A DNA stretch of 64,000 bases from Agapanthus africanus (GCA_030015575.1 CM057338.1:305849827-305913826), one strand, 5' to 3'. Positions 10,610-22,849 are shown, numbered from the stretch's first letter. The notes: a model not told the origin generated them from the sequence alone. Translations and numbers: made by a program.

Positions 10610-11752
10610 GTTCTTTGGCAGCGACTTTGAGAACGAGGCCAACGCACTGTTCGCTATCCTCCCTTCAGTGCAAACCCTCGACGAAGCAGATCAGAGCCTG
10701 CAAATCACAATGGTTCCACCTCGGCATTACAAGAAACTTGATGCGCTCGATATATACAGCGTACATGAACTACAGACTTTCTATGTGCCTCCTAGGCGAA
10801 GTGGTGAAAAGGCGATCCTCTTCTACCAATCTACGGAGACCAGAGTAGAGAAAGAAGTCTGGCACGGTGCCGATTTTGCACTCGATAAGCTTCACCCATA
10901 CCGCCTGCCAAGATACTATGCGGAGAGATTGAAAAGATTGTTAAGATGTCAAGGTATACCCCTCGAACAAACTGTTCGGCAAACCCAATTCTATAAAAAG
11001 ATTTGGGATATCCTTGGGACCCAGCAAAAGATGCCCAATGGGAAGATGGAGACAACCGGGTTCGGATACGTTCGGTCCAGGAAACGGGAGCAGTTCCACA
11101 ACTGCCGCGTCATAAACAACGCCAGAGAGGAGGAAAATGCTCTTCCAAATGGCCGTGACGTTGAAATAGAGCAAAATCCCGCTCTAAGAACGTTAAGTCT
11201 GTCGCTCGAGAAACAAATAGACAAGCTAATAAAAGAAGCTTGTCAAAGGAGCCAAGATGATCACAGTCATGAAATGGCTATCTATGAAAAAGCCAGGACG
11301 TAACGCCTCAATCATCAGTCTGCGGAAAAGGAAGACTACAATGCCTTCCATCCCCAGCTCGATGTATGTCCTCGCAAAATGGAAAAATCCCAAAATAGAG
11401 GCAAAAACAGGACAAAGAGCGCAAACAACAAGGCAGATCCAAGAAGCCGTGCAATCGAGGAAAAGTTGATTGGAACCCATCCTTTATAAAGAAGATGGGT
11501 CGGGAATACTCTTTCCCCTAAGACATGACGAGGAAAATATTCAACCTTGTCATGAAGCGCCAAATGATGACACTTCCGGAGTCTCGGCATCCCGAACAAA
11601 TAAACGAGGTCCATCATCCGGATTATTGCTCCTATCATCGAGCCATAGGTCATCCCCTTGAAGACTGCTTCACTTTCAAAGACTGGGTCGAAGACCAATA
11701 TCAACAAGGCAGGTTCATTTTATCCGACAGCTTGAGGGTAACCCCACCGTAA
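10610..11752 (+). pseudogene. Protease-RT spacer with knuckle-like unit 3
   Basis: The first 200 or so codons (TMVPPRHYKKLDALDIYSVH, then a basic stretch to RSQDDHSHEMAIYEK) have no enzyme motif. They correspond to the long variable spacer of Tat polyproteins. At about 11585-11752 a third copy of the knuckle-like block occurs (HPDYCSYHRAIGHPLEDCF, then FKDWVEDQYQQGRFILSDS), very close to unit 1. The IYEKA-containing helix before it matches the one before unit 2, so unit 2 plus its helix is repeated. Confidence 0.65.
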
Positions 11753-11833
11753 AAGCATGAGCCGAAGAGGACTTTTACTGTGAGGATAGGACCAGCTCAA
11801 CATCAAGGATAGAAGCGAACCCGTACCTGCCAT

Positions 11834-12900
11834 ATGATAACACTCTCAAAGGAGGGAGGGCACGAGACTATAGATTATCCCTTCAAGTGCTTCGCAAATG
11901 AAGACGAGGATGGGGTGATCTCAGAGTTTCCACCAACACCAAAAGAGCTGGAAGACGGGATACACATTACGGCGGACAACCTAAGGAAAATTGACTTAGG
12001 GACGGAAAACGATCCGAGGCTAACGTTCGTCAGTGAGCTGCTATCTAAAAAATAGGTAGCCACGTTAAAAGACATGCTCATGCAGTATACAGACTGCTTC
12101 GCATTGAACTATTCTGAAATGCCGGGTCTAGATCCAAAGGTAGCAGTACATAAACTGGCCATATCATAGGACATAAAGCTAGTCAAACAGGCGCCAAGAA
12201 GAATGCGGCTCAAACTTGAGATGAGTATAAATGCTGAGGTCAAGAAACTAATCGACTTCGGCTTCATCCAAGAAATTTAATATCCCGACTGGATCGCTAA
12301 CATCATTTCGGTGATGAAGAAATGTGGGACGGTGAGCAATTGCGTGGACTTTCGGGACCTCAACAAAGCTTGCTCAAAGGATGACTTCCCAGTAGCTGTT
12401 ACCGAGCTGATGATCAATAACACGTCTACCCATGAGGTCTTCTCCTTCATGGATGGATCTTTAGGATACAACTAAATAAATATGAATCCTAAAGACCAAA
12501 AACAAACCGCCTTCCGGACTCCGCTAGGCATATTCTGTTATAAGGTGATGCCTTTCGGTTTAAAGAATGCTGGCGCTACCTACCAGAGGGCCATGACGAA
12601 GATCTTCGACGACCTCATCCATGAGATTGTCGAATGCTACATAGACGACCTGGTGGTGAAGAGCAAGTCTTACGAGAAACATTGGGAACATCTAAACGTA
12701 GTGTTCCAACGTCTTCGGAAGTATAATCTGAAGATGAACCCTCTGAAATGCGCGTTTGGAGTCTCCTCGGGAAAATTCCTAGGATTCATCATATGGCACC
12801 GGGATATCAAAATCGATCCCTCAAAGATCAAGGCGATTACGGAAATTTCCACGCCAAGGACCCTCAAACAGTTGTGATCCCTTCAAAGAAAGCTCACCTA
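11834..12900 (+). pseudogene. Tat-type reverse transcriptase
   Basis: Recognisable RT blocks in order: EVKKLIDFGFIQE, NCVDFRDLNKAC, FRTPLGIFCYKVMPFGLKNA, ATYQRAMTKIFDDL, and the catalytic box ECYIDDLVVKS at about 12635-12665, followed by HLNVVFQRLRKYNLKMNPLK and KFLGFIIWHRDIKIDPSKI. The YIDD box and these neighbours are characteristic of Tat/Ogre RT. The coding frame is interrupted several times, so it is inactive. Confidence 0.85.
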
Positions 12901-13450
12901 TATCCGGCGGTTCATAACCAACCTCTCCGGAAAGTGTTGTCTCTACAGTCATTTGATGAAGAAGGGGACCCCGTTCGCCTAGGATCAAAAGTTCCAAAAC
13001 GCACTAGACGAAATCAAACCATATCTGCAAAATCCGTCGGTATTGACCGCTCCGGTTAAGGGAAAACCCCTTTTCCTATATACGACGACCCTCGAGGGTT
13101 CTTTAGGCGCACTATGGGAATAAGAGAACGATCAGAGAAAGGAGAGAGCTTTGTACTATTTGAGCTGAGTTCTCCTGGGGGCAGAAAACAACTACTCTCC
13201 CATCGAAAAGCATTTCCTGGTACTGATCTCCGCGATAATGAAGCTCAGGCATTACGCCTTGGCACATGAGGTCCATCTTATATCAAAGGTGGATCCTTTC
13301 AAATATTTGATGTCGAGGGCCATACTAACAGAAAGGATTTCCAAATTGGCCCTCCTCCTGATAGAGTTCTCAATAACGTATCGACCCCTCAAAATAGTGA
13401 AAGGCTAGGCCATCGCAGATTTTCTCACCGAGCATCTGATACCAGCCAAC
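12901..13450 (+). pseudogene. RNase H domain after RT
   Basis: The connection and RNase H region is visible as short blocks (LYTTTLEGSLGALW, NYSPIEKHFLVLI, LRHYALAHEVHLISKVDPFK). These match the first RNase H of Gypsy pol, which removes RNA from the RNA-DNA hybrid. It directly follows the RT and is broken. Confidence 0.7.
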
Positions 13451-13529
13451 TCCCCATTAAATTGCGAGTTGCCGGATGAACATGCGTTCGACACAATTGA
13501 AGGAGAGAAGGAAGAAAATGATCCCCGAT

Positions 13530-13965
13530 GGGAACTCTACTTCGATGGAGCATCTTCCATGAAGAGGCGAAAGCAAAACACCCCCATAATAAAAGCCGGG
13601 ATGGGCCTTATCTTCATGACTCCCTAAGGAAGGATATTGCGTTATGCCCTCTTCTTAACGGAGCCGAGGACTAATAACGAAGCAGAATATAAAGCTTTGA
13701 TAGCAGGTCTCGAGATCACTGTCGACATGGGAATCAAAGACCTCCTCATACATGGAGACTCCCAGCTGATCGTTAGCCAAGTAAATGGTAACTATTAGAT
13801 ATGCAAACCGGAGCTGATAAGGTATGGTGAAAGGGTGCAACAACTGTTGACACAAATCCCCTCCTATATCCTGGAGAGTATACCGCGTGCGGAAAACAGC
13901 AAGGCGGATGCGATGTCCAAATTGGCTAAGGAATTAGCCGATGAAGACCTCGATGACGTAATGAT
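13530..13965 (+). pseudogene. Second, archaeal-type RNase H-like domain
   Basis: Blocks WELYFDGASS, KAGMGLIF, RTNNEAEYKALIAGLEI, LLIHGDSQLIVSQVNG and SIPRAENSKADAMSKLAKEL follow the D-E-D pattern of the additional RNase H carried by Tat-lineage elements between the first RNase H and integrase. The presence of this dual RNase H arrangement is a strong reason for the Tat assignment. Confidence 0.8.
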
Positions 13966-14279
13966 TATCATGCAAAGTCGCAGGATCCTCGCGCCGACAG
14001 AAATATCTTTGGGGGACTTAACAGAGCCATCCAAAGGAAAAAAAACGACCGAACCAGTAGCCCTCCAAATAGAAAACGAAGAAAAGGTTAAGGATTGGAG
14101 GGAAGCCTTCATAGACTACTTCAAATCCCAACGAACGCCCAAAAATGCGTTGTTTAAACATCAACTTATGAAACGAGCTCTGTCTTTCGCCTTCGTCAAT
14201 GATACTCTATATAAGAGATTGTTCGACTATCTGTTGCTAATATACCTAGGACCAGAAGAACCGAAGAGAGTCGTCTAAG

Positions 14280-15340
14280 AAACTCACGACGGACTCTGCG
14301 GTTCTCACCAAGCTGGGCCAAAAATGAAGCTAAAGATCAAATGAATGGGTTATTATTGGCCGACAATGATTTAGGACTGCCTCGAATATGTGAAGCAGTG
14401 TCACTCGTGCCAAATTCACAAGGACTTCATCCACCAGCATCCAAACCCGCTACACCCAATGGTAGCTAGCTGGCCATTCGAAATGTGGGGGACCGATATA
14501 ATTGGCCCCATTGAACCAGCATCGTCCAAAGAACATCTGTTCATACTGGCGACGACCGACTACTTTTCTAAGTGGGCAGAAGTAGTACTAAGGGAAGTGA
14601 AGACGGAAAATATCCTCCATTTCTTCAAGACACATGTCATCTATCGGTTCGGCACTCCGCGACGAATTATCTCGGATAATAGGCCATCCTACAGAAGCCA
14701 TAAAATCAACCGCTTCGCACAACAACATAAGATAGGTTGAGATACTCTTCATACTATAATCCTCATGCCAACGGTCTAGCTGAAGCTTTCAACAAGTCCT
14801 TGACAAAGATTATAAAGAGAACGGTGTTCAGAAACAAAAAAGACTGGCATGAAAGGTTGCATGAAACTCTCTGGGTGTACCGAACATTGTTCAAAACGGC
14901 TACGAATACAACACCATACACGTTGATATTCGGCACGGAAGCAGTGCTTCCCCTAGAAATAGAACTCCCTTCTCTACGAGTAACGGTTTGATATGAGCTG
15001 ACAGATGAAGAAAATGCTCATCTTCGGCTTGAGGAGCTCGATGCCCTCGACAAAACTCGCCTTAAAGCACAACAAAACCTGGAGGCTTATAAGGCAAGGA
15101 TGACACGGTCATACAAAAGACTGACTAGGTCGAGAACATTCCGCCAAGGCGAGCTCGTGCTAGTCGTCAAATGACCGATGATCCCCAATCGTGCAAAACG
15201 GGGAAAATTCGAGCCGAACTATGAAGGCCCATACATCATAGACAAAGTCTACCAAGGTGGAGCCTACCTACTCATGGATATGCATGGTGAAAGACTCTTC
15301 TGGCCAATAAACGGCCGATTCCTCAAAAAATACTATGCTT
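14280..15340 (+). pseudogene. Tat-type integrase
   Basis: The zinc-binding HHCC part ends in CHSCQIHKDFIHQHPNPLHP. The core begins WPFEMWGTDIIGPIEPASS with the first catalytic Asp, continues ATTDYFSKWAEV, and has the second Asp in a RRIISDNRPSY block. The Glu region reads NPHANGLAEAFNKSL. The C-terminal part (TPYTLIFGTEAVLPLEIELP onward) matches the orphan piece at 5705-6145. Broken, with several interruptions. Confidence 0.85.
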
Positions 15341-15434
15341 AACGAATCATGACTTAGGTCTATAATAGATGACGACCCTCGTGTCCGCTCGCTATCTTCC
15401 TGAGTCAGGATTCTGAGAGTAGTATATAAAGAAG

Positions 15435-15745
15435 CTCTGTTGCCTCAAACATGGCGACAGCGGACCGAAATGTCCTTAAACTAAAAATTCGCCTCAAATA
15501 TGGTGACATCGGACCGAGATGTCCTTAAACTAAAACTTTGTCTCAAAAACGGCGATACCGGACCGAGAAGTCCTTAAACTAATTGTTCGCCTCAACTAAG
15601 ACGACAGCGGACCGAGAAGCCCTTAAACTAATCATTCGCCTCAAATATGGCGGCAAAGGACCAAGATGTCCCTAAACTAAAATTTCTCCTCGAAACATGG
15701 CGAAAACGGACCGAGATGTCCCTAAACTAGCATATCGCCTCCAAA
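15435..15745 (+). repeat. 49-bp tandem repeat, six units
   Basis: GGACCGA(a/g)ATGTCC followed by TTAAACTA recurs at 15462, 15511, 15560, 15609, 15658 and 15708. Each unit also carries a CGCCTC...GGCGA part. The same repeat recurs at 36725-36960, far downstream. Confidence 0.85.
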
Positions 15746-16059
15746 ACTGTGATATGCTTCCTTGAGATCTATATTGCAATCGAAGTCTCAATGGAAGACA
15801 TTGCAACTCAATTCCCACTTGCTGCGCAGCTACTTTAGCGATGAAGCCACCCCCAAATCCCACCAGTAAATAGATGGGTCACCCGCGGTGAAATTACTTT
15901 CGAGAGTTCCATCGTTCGAAAAAAAACGGTATGTCCACAAGTAAAATGGGCACGGCTGAAAAGCCGAAAGGGCGCCGTGAGTAAAAACAGCAGGACTTCC
16001 GGCGAGATTGTGAAAACCTGAAAAGGACGCAAACTCGTAAAATAAAAAAAATTCGTGAG

Positions 16060-16590
16060 CACTTGCAAGGTCCTCTTGACCTTGTAAGGAAAAAATACAG
16101 GCGTGAGATCCTTACGACTCACAAAGGGACAATACACTTAGGAATCCACATGGTTCCTTGGGAGAAATTACCCTTACGGGATCCTCATGACTCCTAAGGA
16201 GAATTCCCCTTATGAGACCCTCACGGCTCATAAGATTCTAAGAATTAAGCTACAGTGATCTGAACCTGTTCTTAAGATGTTATATCCCTCCGGTTGCCCT
16301 ACAGGCGGTCCAATATTGACCCTTGTATACAATTCACGGGCACAAATAAATATTTTCCCATCAAGTTCCACCAATGGCGAGAAATATCCCCATATGGTTA
16401 ACGACACTTGTAAGTCCTCTCGACTTATAAGGAGAAAACACTCTTGGAAGATCTTTACGAATTACGAGAGAAAATATCATTTGGGAATCCCCACGATTCT
16501 TAAGGAGAAAATACACCTACGAGATCCTCACGACTTGTAGGGAGAAATAACTTTATGAGATCCTTACGGCTCATAAAGTCAAAAAGTCTT
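16060..16590 (+). repeat. Hairpin array, second copy
   Basis: Same type as 6500-7015. Examples: CAAGGTC/GACCTTG, CTTATGAG/CTCATAAG, CCTACGAG/CTTGTAGG, CTTTATGAG/CTCATAAAG. Several arms differ from the first copy at both paired positions or by G-T pairs, so pairing is kept. Confidence 0.7.
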
Positions 16591-17307
16591 AGTCGACAGG
16601 ATCTTAACCATGTTTACTAAGCCATCTTTGTTCAAATTGATAAAGGCAAATGATGATTCGCTCCTGCCAACATTCCAGTTGTAGCGATGCTGATGTCTAA
16701 ACAGGTGTCAAACTCCAAGTCTTTTCACGGCAAATGATGATTCGCTCCTGGCAACATTCCAGTTGTAGCGATGTTGATGCCTAAACTGGTGTCAAACTCC
16801 AAGTCTTTCCATGGCAAATGATCATTTGCTCATGGCTATATTCCAGTCGTAGCGATACTGATGCCAAGGTTTGTATCCGATTCTAAACTCGCAATAAAAC
16901 AGCAGTGAGTAAAAAAATATGAATATAAAAAAATAGCTGAAATGTTTGGGCAGCTCGCAATAAAAAGCAGTGAGTAAAAATATAAAGAAATAATCGAAAT
17001 GATTCGGTACCGTGGATAAAAAAGCTGAAATGATTGGGCAAGCGCGACTTTCGCGATATGAAAAGATAGAGCATCGCGGGAATCAAAAATAAAATAAAAT
17101 AAAATTTCCTCTGCCCTGCAAGTATGTCTATATTGACTCTTGTATAAGATCCATGGGCACAAATGAAAGAAAGGGAACCGTATTTTCCCACCAGGATCCG
17201 TCAAAGGAAGAGCCATATCTGGACGGCAATATCTACAGTCTAGAGATTAACTCGACATTCTTCTCATTCCAACAGGGTGCGTATGCGACGTTAACGAAAG
17301 CTCTGAT

Positions 17308-18744
17308 TGTTATAGGTTTTTCTGTGTCCTTAAATTTTAATTACCGAAATCAAGATGGTGTCACTTGGTAGCTAGCCGGTTGAGTACGGGTCGATCCACA
17401 AGGAGATTGAGTCATTTTCTTTATGTTCTAACGAGTTAAGTCCAATTAAGTTTGGTTTTGTTTTAAGATCTATGAATGAGAATAAGTTGATAAAAAGTTT
17501 GCTAGGGTTAGGATTAGATTAGTTCGAAATAGGGATCTTCTCACTTCCATCAATGCCTTAGTTGTGAATAAAGGTGTTAGGGTAATCGGCAACAACGGGG
17601 ATTAGCACGACTGGGAAGAAACTTAGTTTCTTCCTTTTGGTTCTTGTCCGTCCGTTCTTGGCTCTTAGCCTTAACCTCCGGTTAATTCAACCACAACCGG
17701 TCTAACTAGAGAATCACCGCTATCATGGAGGATAGGGTGCCGTAGTGAGCGGATTATGGTTGAATTAAAGGGAGTCCGTATTAAAATTATTTTGGCAAAG
17801 AAAGGAGTGAGAGAGATTTCCTTCTCTCAAACCTTCCCTCTCCTACCCTAACAAGCGAGGAATTACTCGCTCATTAGAGAGATAACAATAGAATTCATTA
17901 TAAGGAAAAATCAGATAAATTTCTATCACTAAATTTAACGAATTAAAATTGCAGGTATTTAAAATACGATAAAAAAGAATGCGAGATAAAAAAAATAAAA
18001 ACTTACTTTATTGATGACCTCTCAAAAACACATTACAATGGAATTGAAATTTAGATCTAGAAATTTAAAAGAGGCATAAATGTAAAGAGAGGCATCCTAC
18101 GAAAGGCACCCTAAAGGAGGCACCCTCAAAGAGGCACCCTTTATTTGGCTTTGATCCCTCCTATTTATAGATAGGAAAAATCCTAGGTTTACATTCTGAT
18201 CCATACATGAAATTACAAAACAACCCCAAAGACTGAGTCAAAGCACCGACACCCCACTGACACGTGCATAACACGGCCGCGGTTCCGCGGCAGAAAGGCA
18301 TGTTTGGCCGTGGTTCCGCGGCCATTTAGTTGGTTCTTGGTCTCCATCTTTCAGGGTTTTTTCAATTTGCTTTTATCTTCTGTTTTCTTCACTTGGTTCC
18401 TCAGAATCTCTTCTATTTTCTTCCAGATTTCAAACAGTGCAGAATGATGTGGACTTTTGCCTTGAGCTTTGCGTTGAAGTCTTGAATCTTGTGCCGCGGT
18501 TGTGCTTTGTGTATTGAACTGTCTACTGATTTCATTTGTTCCTTGAACTGGTAGGCGGTATCATACGGATTTATCTATTGTTGGTCGTAGTCTCACATTT
18601 GTAGCGACTTTTCGCGAATTTCACTGTAACGATATGAGAACCTGTAACCTGCAACTATTTAGCAGACATGGATCAAAAGCACCTATTTATGTGTAATGTG
18701 ATTAAGAATGGGCGATATAATAATGCAAAATTCTGATATGAACA
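17308..18744 (-). repeat. 3' LTR of the Athila-like element
   Basis: Plus-strand ends are TGTTATAGG and ATATGAACA. It matches 26678-28103 over its whole length, including the GCTAGCCGGTTGAGTACGGG and AACCTCCGGTTAATTCAACC blocks. It contains a paired GC-rich palindrome at 18276-18323. Confidence 0.9.
18276..18323. repeat. Paired CCGCGG palindromes in Athila-like 3' LTR
   Basis: First: GCCGCGG-TT-CCGCGGC (18276-18291), perfect 7-bp arms. Second: GGCCGTGG-TT-CCGCGGCC (18306-18323), one mismatch. GC-rich islands in AT-rich sequence. Confidence 0.85.
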
Positions 18745-18765
18745 AATACCCCCAAACTTATCTTT
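18745..18765 (-). promoter_or_regulatory. Polypurine tract next to the 3' LTR
   Basis: The minus strand reads AAGTTTGGGGGTATT directly before the LTR start TGTTCATATC. This is the usual plus-strand primer of Athila-like elements and confirms minus orientation. Confidence 0.8.
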
Positions 18766-20400
18766 TGCTCGTCCCGAGCAAAGCCAATTTTATTCTCGAA
18801 AAAATCCTAACCCCACTTTCTCAGGGAACGCGATTGCACCGAGCTTGTGCAACAAGCCGTTAAACCTCTAGGTGTCCCTACTAGGAGGAGTGTTTTCTCC
18901 TGAGGATTTTCAGCGGATACTACCCACAAAATCTGATCAATTCGTCCTGTTGACTCTCATTCTTCAGTTCAGTATTCTAGCAAGAAATTCTATTATCTTC
19001 GACCTAGAAATCATCAACCCATATTTTTCACACTCACTTTTCATTTAACCTTAGATCATATACGTTTTGCAAATTTATTAAGCTTTCAGCATCTTTTGAA
19101 TTTTCCTTCTAAGGTGCAATCTTAACTCAGGAATTTTTATCATCTCTACTGAATATATAAGCCTTATCTTTTATTCCTATCTCTCCTCCAAACTCCAATT
19201 ATATACCCCTACGTGTGTGTAATTATCACCCCTACACTTGGAAATTCAATTCAAGCTATCTTATTCTTGTCCATCTTCCAAAATACTTTTTTAGTTGGTG
19301 AATTCTAGATGAAATTGCTCACACATCCTTCATGCGATCATTAATACTTCTTGAGGTACTAAACGACTGATTACAAAATGTGCTTGCGATTTAGGCGTAA
19401 TTTCTCGTCTTATAATACCTAAGGCTTAGCAGTGACTCCCAAACCAGTTGATCTAAGGCACTAGGTGATAAAGCACCTTTGCTATATTTTTTTATTTATG
19501 CTGCCTTGAGTAATTACAAAACCAGTGTTCATTATTTTTTTATCTCTTTATTCACCACTTATATTATTATTTTATTTTCCTTCATACTAAGGATTTTAGA
19601 CAAGAGCATTTCAAGGTATCCTCTACTATCCCAAGTTTCAAGATGTGTGTGAGTACGTAAAGTAGGGTATATACTTTCAGAATTTGGACTAAAGGTTCAG
19701 AATTTATTTTTCAGACTTACACTTCAAATAAAAATTTCAATACTCCTCCCTTATTTTGACTTAGCCCTAGAACTGAACTCAAAATTTGCCTATTTCTAAA
19801 TAAACTGTAAGGACATATATTTTCTATAATTAAATTTTAAGAAAGGTTATTTTTTTGGGTTTTTAATTTACCAAGTTTAGGATCTAGTTTTTCCTAACTA
19901 GTCAACCGTCTTATTGAACTTAAGTCAAATATGGTCAAAATTGAATTTTTCAATTTTTATAATTTTAATTTTTTTGATTTTTATGGGTTTTAAAATAAAT
20001 ATGCAAATGCAAAAATATACACATGAATGCGAATGAAGAAAGCTTACCGAGCACACCCCCAAACTTAAACTTGCACTGTCAGGCTACACCAAGAGGGTCA
20101 AAATTGTCGGCACTTCCCTGTTTATTTTTTTATTTTTTATTTTTTTTATTATTAACAGAAAAACAAAATATATACACAAAAAGGCCCCCCAAACTTATTT
20201 GAAACAGTGTTTCCACTGTTGCCATTTTTTAAATCTCATAAACCTGCGAACTTGGGAGGAAAAATTTATTAATGGGGACATGAAATATGATTGTGAAAAT
20301 CTCCCCCAAACTTATTTTTGGCTCACCACTTTGAGTTAAAAAAAAATTAGTTTCAAGAGCCAAATTATACCTCCCCCAAACTTAAGTTTAACAATGTTAA
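18766..20400 (-). other. 3' noncoding region with repeated polypurine-like tracts
   Basis: No coding sequence is seen. AT-rich DNA carries four more minus-strand AAGTTTGGGGG-type tracts (20056-20067, 20185-20197, 20303-20314, 20374-20385) besides the one at the LTR. Confidence 0.65.
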
Positions 20401-20431
20401 GCTTTTTAAAGAGGGGGGTCAAAGTTACCGG

Positions 20432-21220
20432 TCAATGCCAAGCTTTGCAAAGACCAAAAGTCAATACCAACCATTCGAAGAATTTATCAGTGAAACGCAC
20501 CGGTTGGTGGAAGAACATGTTGTATGGAGCCAGGAAGAAGTTGGGAAGAGATAAGTGGTATAAAAGAAAAGGTTTACGTCTCGATTTGTAGAGACGAAAC
20601 AATAATGGTGAACGGAAACGAGAATGTGGTTGGTTAGGAATAGGAAGAATGGTCACATTCTCGTGTGGGATAAGAAGAAATGGTGGTGGTTCGATTTCTT
20701 CAGGTAGAGGTTGATTAATCATAAAATCCGTGTCGTTTAGGAATGCGAGTTCGTCGGCGAAAATATCTTCGAAACTTTCATTGATGGTCCGATTGAACAT
20801 TTCAATGTCAATAAGTGTTGCGCCGGAATTCAACACACTTGATTTTTCCAAAATTACGGAGGTAGGAGACTCGTAAGGCTCATCTACCTTATTCTCAAAA
20901 GAGTCTAAATCAAGTTGTTTTTCTAGAATTATCGAACTCAAAATATCGGATTGTGATTCATTAACACTTTCTATCATTAAAGGAAGATTAGAAGAAGAAC
21001 AATAGAAAGTGGGAGAAAGAAGTGGAATACAAACTTGAGAGTAGAAATGGAGTGTATAAATTAGCACAATTTGTAATGACCGATATGTAAACTGTGATTG
21101 TGCTAATCTATCAACCCACTGAGAAATGAGGTCAAATCCCTCAAGATTCATAAGAAAACATGGATACGTCGAACTTGGTAAACCAGACATTGAAAATGAA
21201 AGTGTAACGGTGTTTTGCAA
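20432..21220 (-). pseudogene. Unassigned coding segment of the Athila-like element (3' part)
   Basis: An open stretch of 262 codons, minus strand. The sequence is acidic and serine-rich in the middle (DLDSFENKVDEPYESPTSVI) and ends with an aromatic, basic part (FLAPYNMFFHQPVRFTDKFF). No protease, RT or integrase motif is present. It follows the gag-like segment at 21287-22231 with a short gap and looks like the tail of the same non-autonomous coding region. I do not recognise a named domain. Confidence 0.45.
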
Positions 21221-21286
21221 GGTTGGAGCGAGGATGGAGGGAAGTGATTGAGGACGGGTATCGGTTAAAGATTCAGGAGGGTGTGC

Positions 21287-22231
21287 TCAGTCAATGAAAG
21301 GGATAGAATAAATTGGAAAATCCGACTCCTCAAGTAAAACCGCTTCATCCTCAATAATTTCCTCAATACTCTCCATGCAATCTTCATCAAAATCAAGACG
21401 CATATGAAGTTCGGGAGAAACATTTAATGACTCGGGATGATGAATTAGAGAGAAAAATTCAGTCAAATCTGTTGGTTCATCATCCAAAATATTCCCAGCG
21501 TCGATATCCTCAATCAAGTGAAAATCAATTTTCTTAGACACCTCATCAAAAGCATGGATATTAATCAATTCAGGTTCTAGAGTGGAGGTGTAGAGGTTAA
21601 AGGGATTGGTGATGGTTTTACTCGAAAGTGACTCTTCACAATCAGGTAAATCAAACACTATACAGTCGCACAGCTCATTAAACGTTTTATCTTCAACTGG
21701 TGAATCATTTGGAACACTTGATAGACATTCAAAACCGGAGTTGTGGGATTCAATTGGGGATGGGTAGGTTTGATTTGGAAGGGTGTACAGCTCACTCTCA
21801 CCACTCAAATTCTCAATCTGTCCAACCGCCTCATCATACATTGGGAAATGTGGAGCTAGTTGGAAACTTACTACCGGGTCACTAGGTTGTATAAGGGCGG
21901 CCATGGACGCATTCAAATCCATCATCTGTTGGCATGACGCTACCCTAAAGTCTTCTAACGCCTGTTCCAAACTAGACATGGGTTGTGAAGGAGTTTCAGT
22001 AAAAAATTCAAAGTTGTTTGGATACTGGAAACTCCCAAATGGCTGTATAGAAGCAATGTCTAGGGAAGGTGCGAAAGTCGGGCAGGACTGGTAGGAATTG
22101 AATGGTTGGACAGGAGTAGAATCAACATACAGATAAGAAGGTGAATGAAATTGTTGATCAAAAGAATTCGCCGTGCTGAAACGAGTGAAAGATCGGTTAC
22201 GAGATTGTTCAATATGTTCAGCAATAGACAT
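21287..22231 (-). pseudogene. gag-like coding segment of the Athila-like element
   Basis: An open stretch of 314 codons starting MSIAEHIEQSRNRSF. It is low-complexity, rich in Ser, Pro, Phe and acidic residues, with no zinc knuckle. The coding region continues on the far side of a solo LTR (25355-25562), so an insertion interrupts it. Position between leader and 3' noncoding region suggests a gag-derived protein, but I cannot match a capsid domain with confidence. Confidence 0.5.
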
Positions 22232-22384
22232 AGGTTTTGGGGTTACAACTGGACTCGAAAAAGGAGTATCAATATAACAACTCCAATTTTTGTATACATA
22301 AAATTGATTTAAATTTGAAGTATACTTAGAGTATTTAATGTTGCTGTTACCACTTTAAGTAATTATTTCACACAAATAATTACA

Positions 22385-22460
22385 AGAAAGAGCTTGTAGC
22401 TCATTGGTAATACCTTGCACTGCTGAACCAAGCCACCAGAGTTCAAATCCCCTGCCCCAC
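22385..22460 (+). other. tRNA-related sequence (SINE head or tRNA relic)
   Basis: GTAGCTCATTGGTAA resembles a pol III A box and GAGTTCAAATCCCC a B box, about 50 bp apart, followed by T-rich sequence. It does not fold as a full tRNA by eye and lacks a clear anticodon arm, so a SINE 5' part or a decayed tRNA copy is more likely than a functional tRNA gene. Confidence 0.45.
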
Positions 22461-22840
22461 ATTATTTTTTAGATTATTTTTGTTTTAAATTTCTTGGAAG
22501 CCCAACAGTCCACACACCGTAACTTCCAAAACTTGAACTTCACCCGAAAATCTAAATATACCAGAGCCTTCACCTGACGACTCCCCACCTCCCGACGTCC
22601 CGACTCGGCCGGCGGACCGGCCGACTCGGGCCGGCGCCGCCGGTCGGACTCGGCAGGACGGCCGAGTCCCCAACATGAAAGTTGGGGCTCTTCGTCTCCC
22701 CTACCCCCTGTATACTCCAAATTAATGGATCGGTTCCCGAGACTTAAATATACCCCATTTACTACAATTTTTAATGATTTTCTCACATTTTTACAATTTT
22801 TTTATTTAAAACCCTTCACCTACACTACCCCTATCCTACC

Positions 22841-22849
22841 CTATAAATA
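22841..22849 (+). promoter_or_regulatory. TATA box of the solo LTR
   Basis: CTATAAATA sits before a C/T-rich stretch (CCCTCTA repeated three times) and a leader that would start some 30 bp downstream. Strong match to the plant TATA consensus. Confidence 0.6.

Larger units (their letters stand above)
15341..17307 (+). repeat. Repeat-rich Tat noncoding region, second copy
   Basis: This copy corresponds to 6146-7990. It contains six 49-bp units with a GGACCGAGATGTCC core (15435-15745), a second hairpin array (16060-16590) and three 84-bp units (16651-16880). It is cut at 17308 by the Athila-like element and continues at 28104. No gene is seen. Confidence 0.75.

Noticed and set aside
22385-22460. 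Functional tRNA gene
   Set aside because: A and B box-like parts are present but no complete cloverleaf can be drawn by eye.
22580-22670. GC-rich island with CGGCCGG-type sequence as a CpG-island promoter
   Set aside because: It lies within the solo LTR upstream of the LTR's own TATA box; there is no sign of a host gene.
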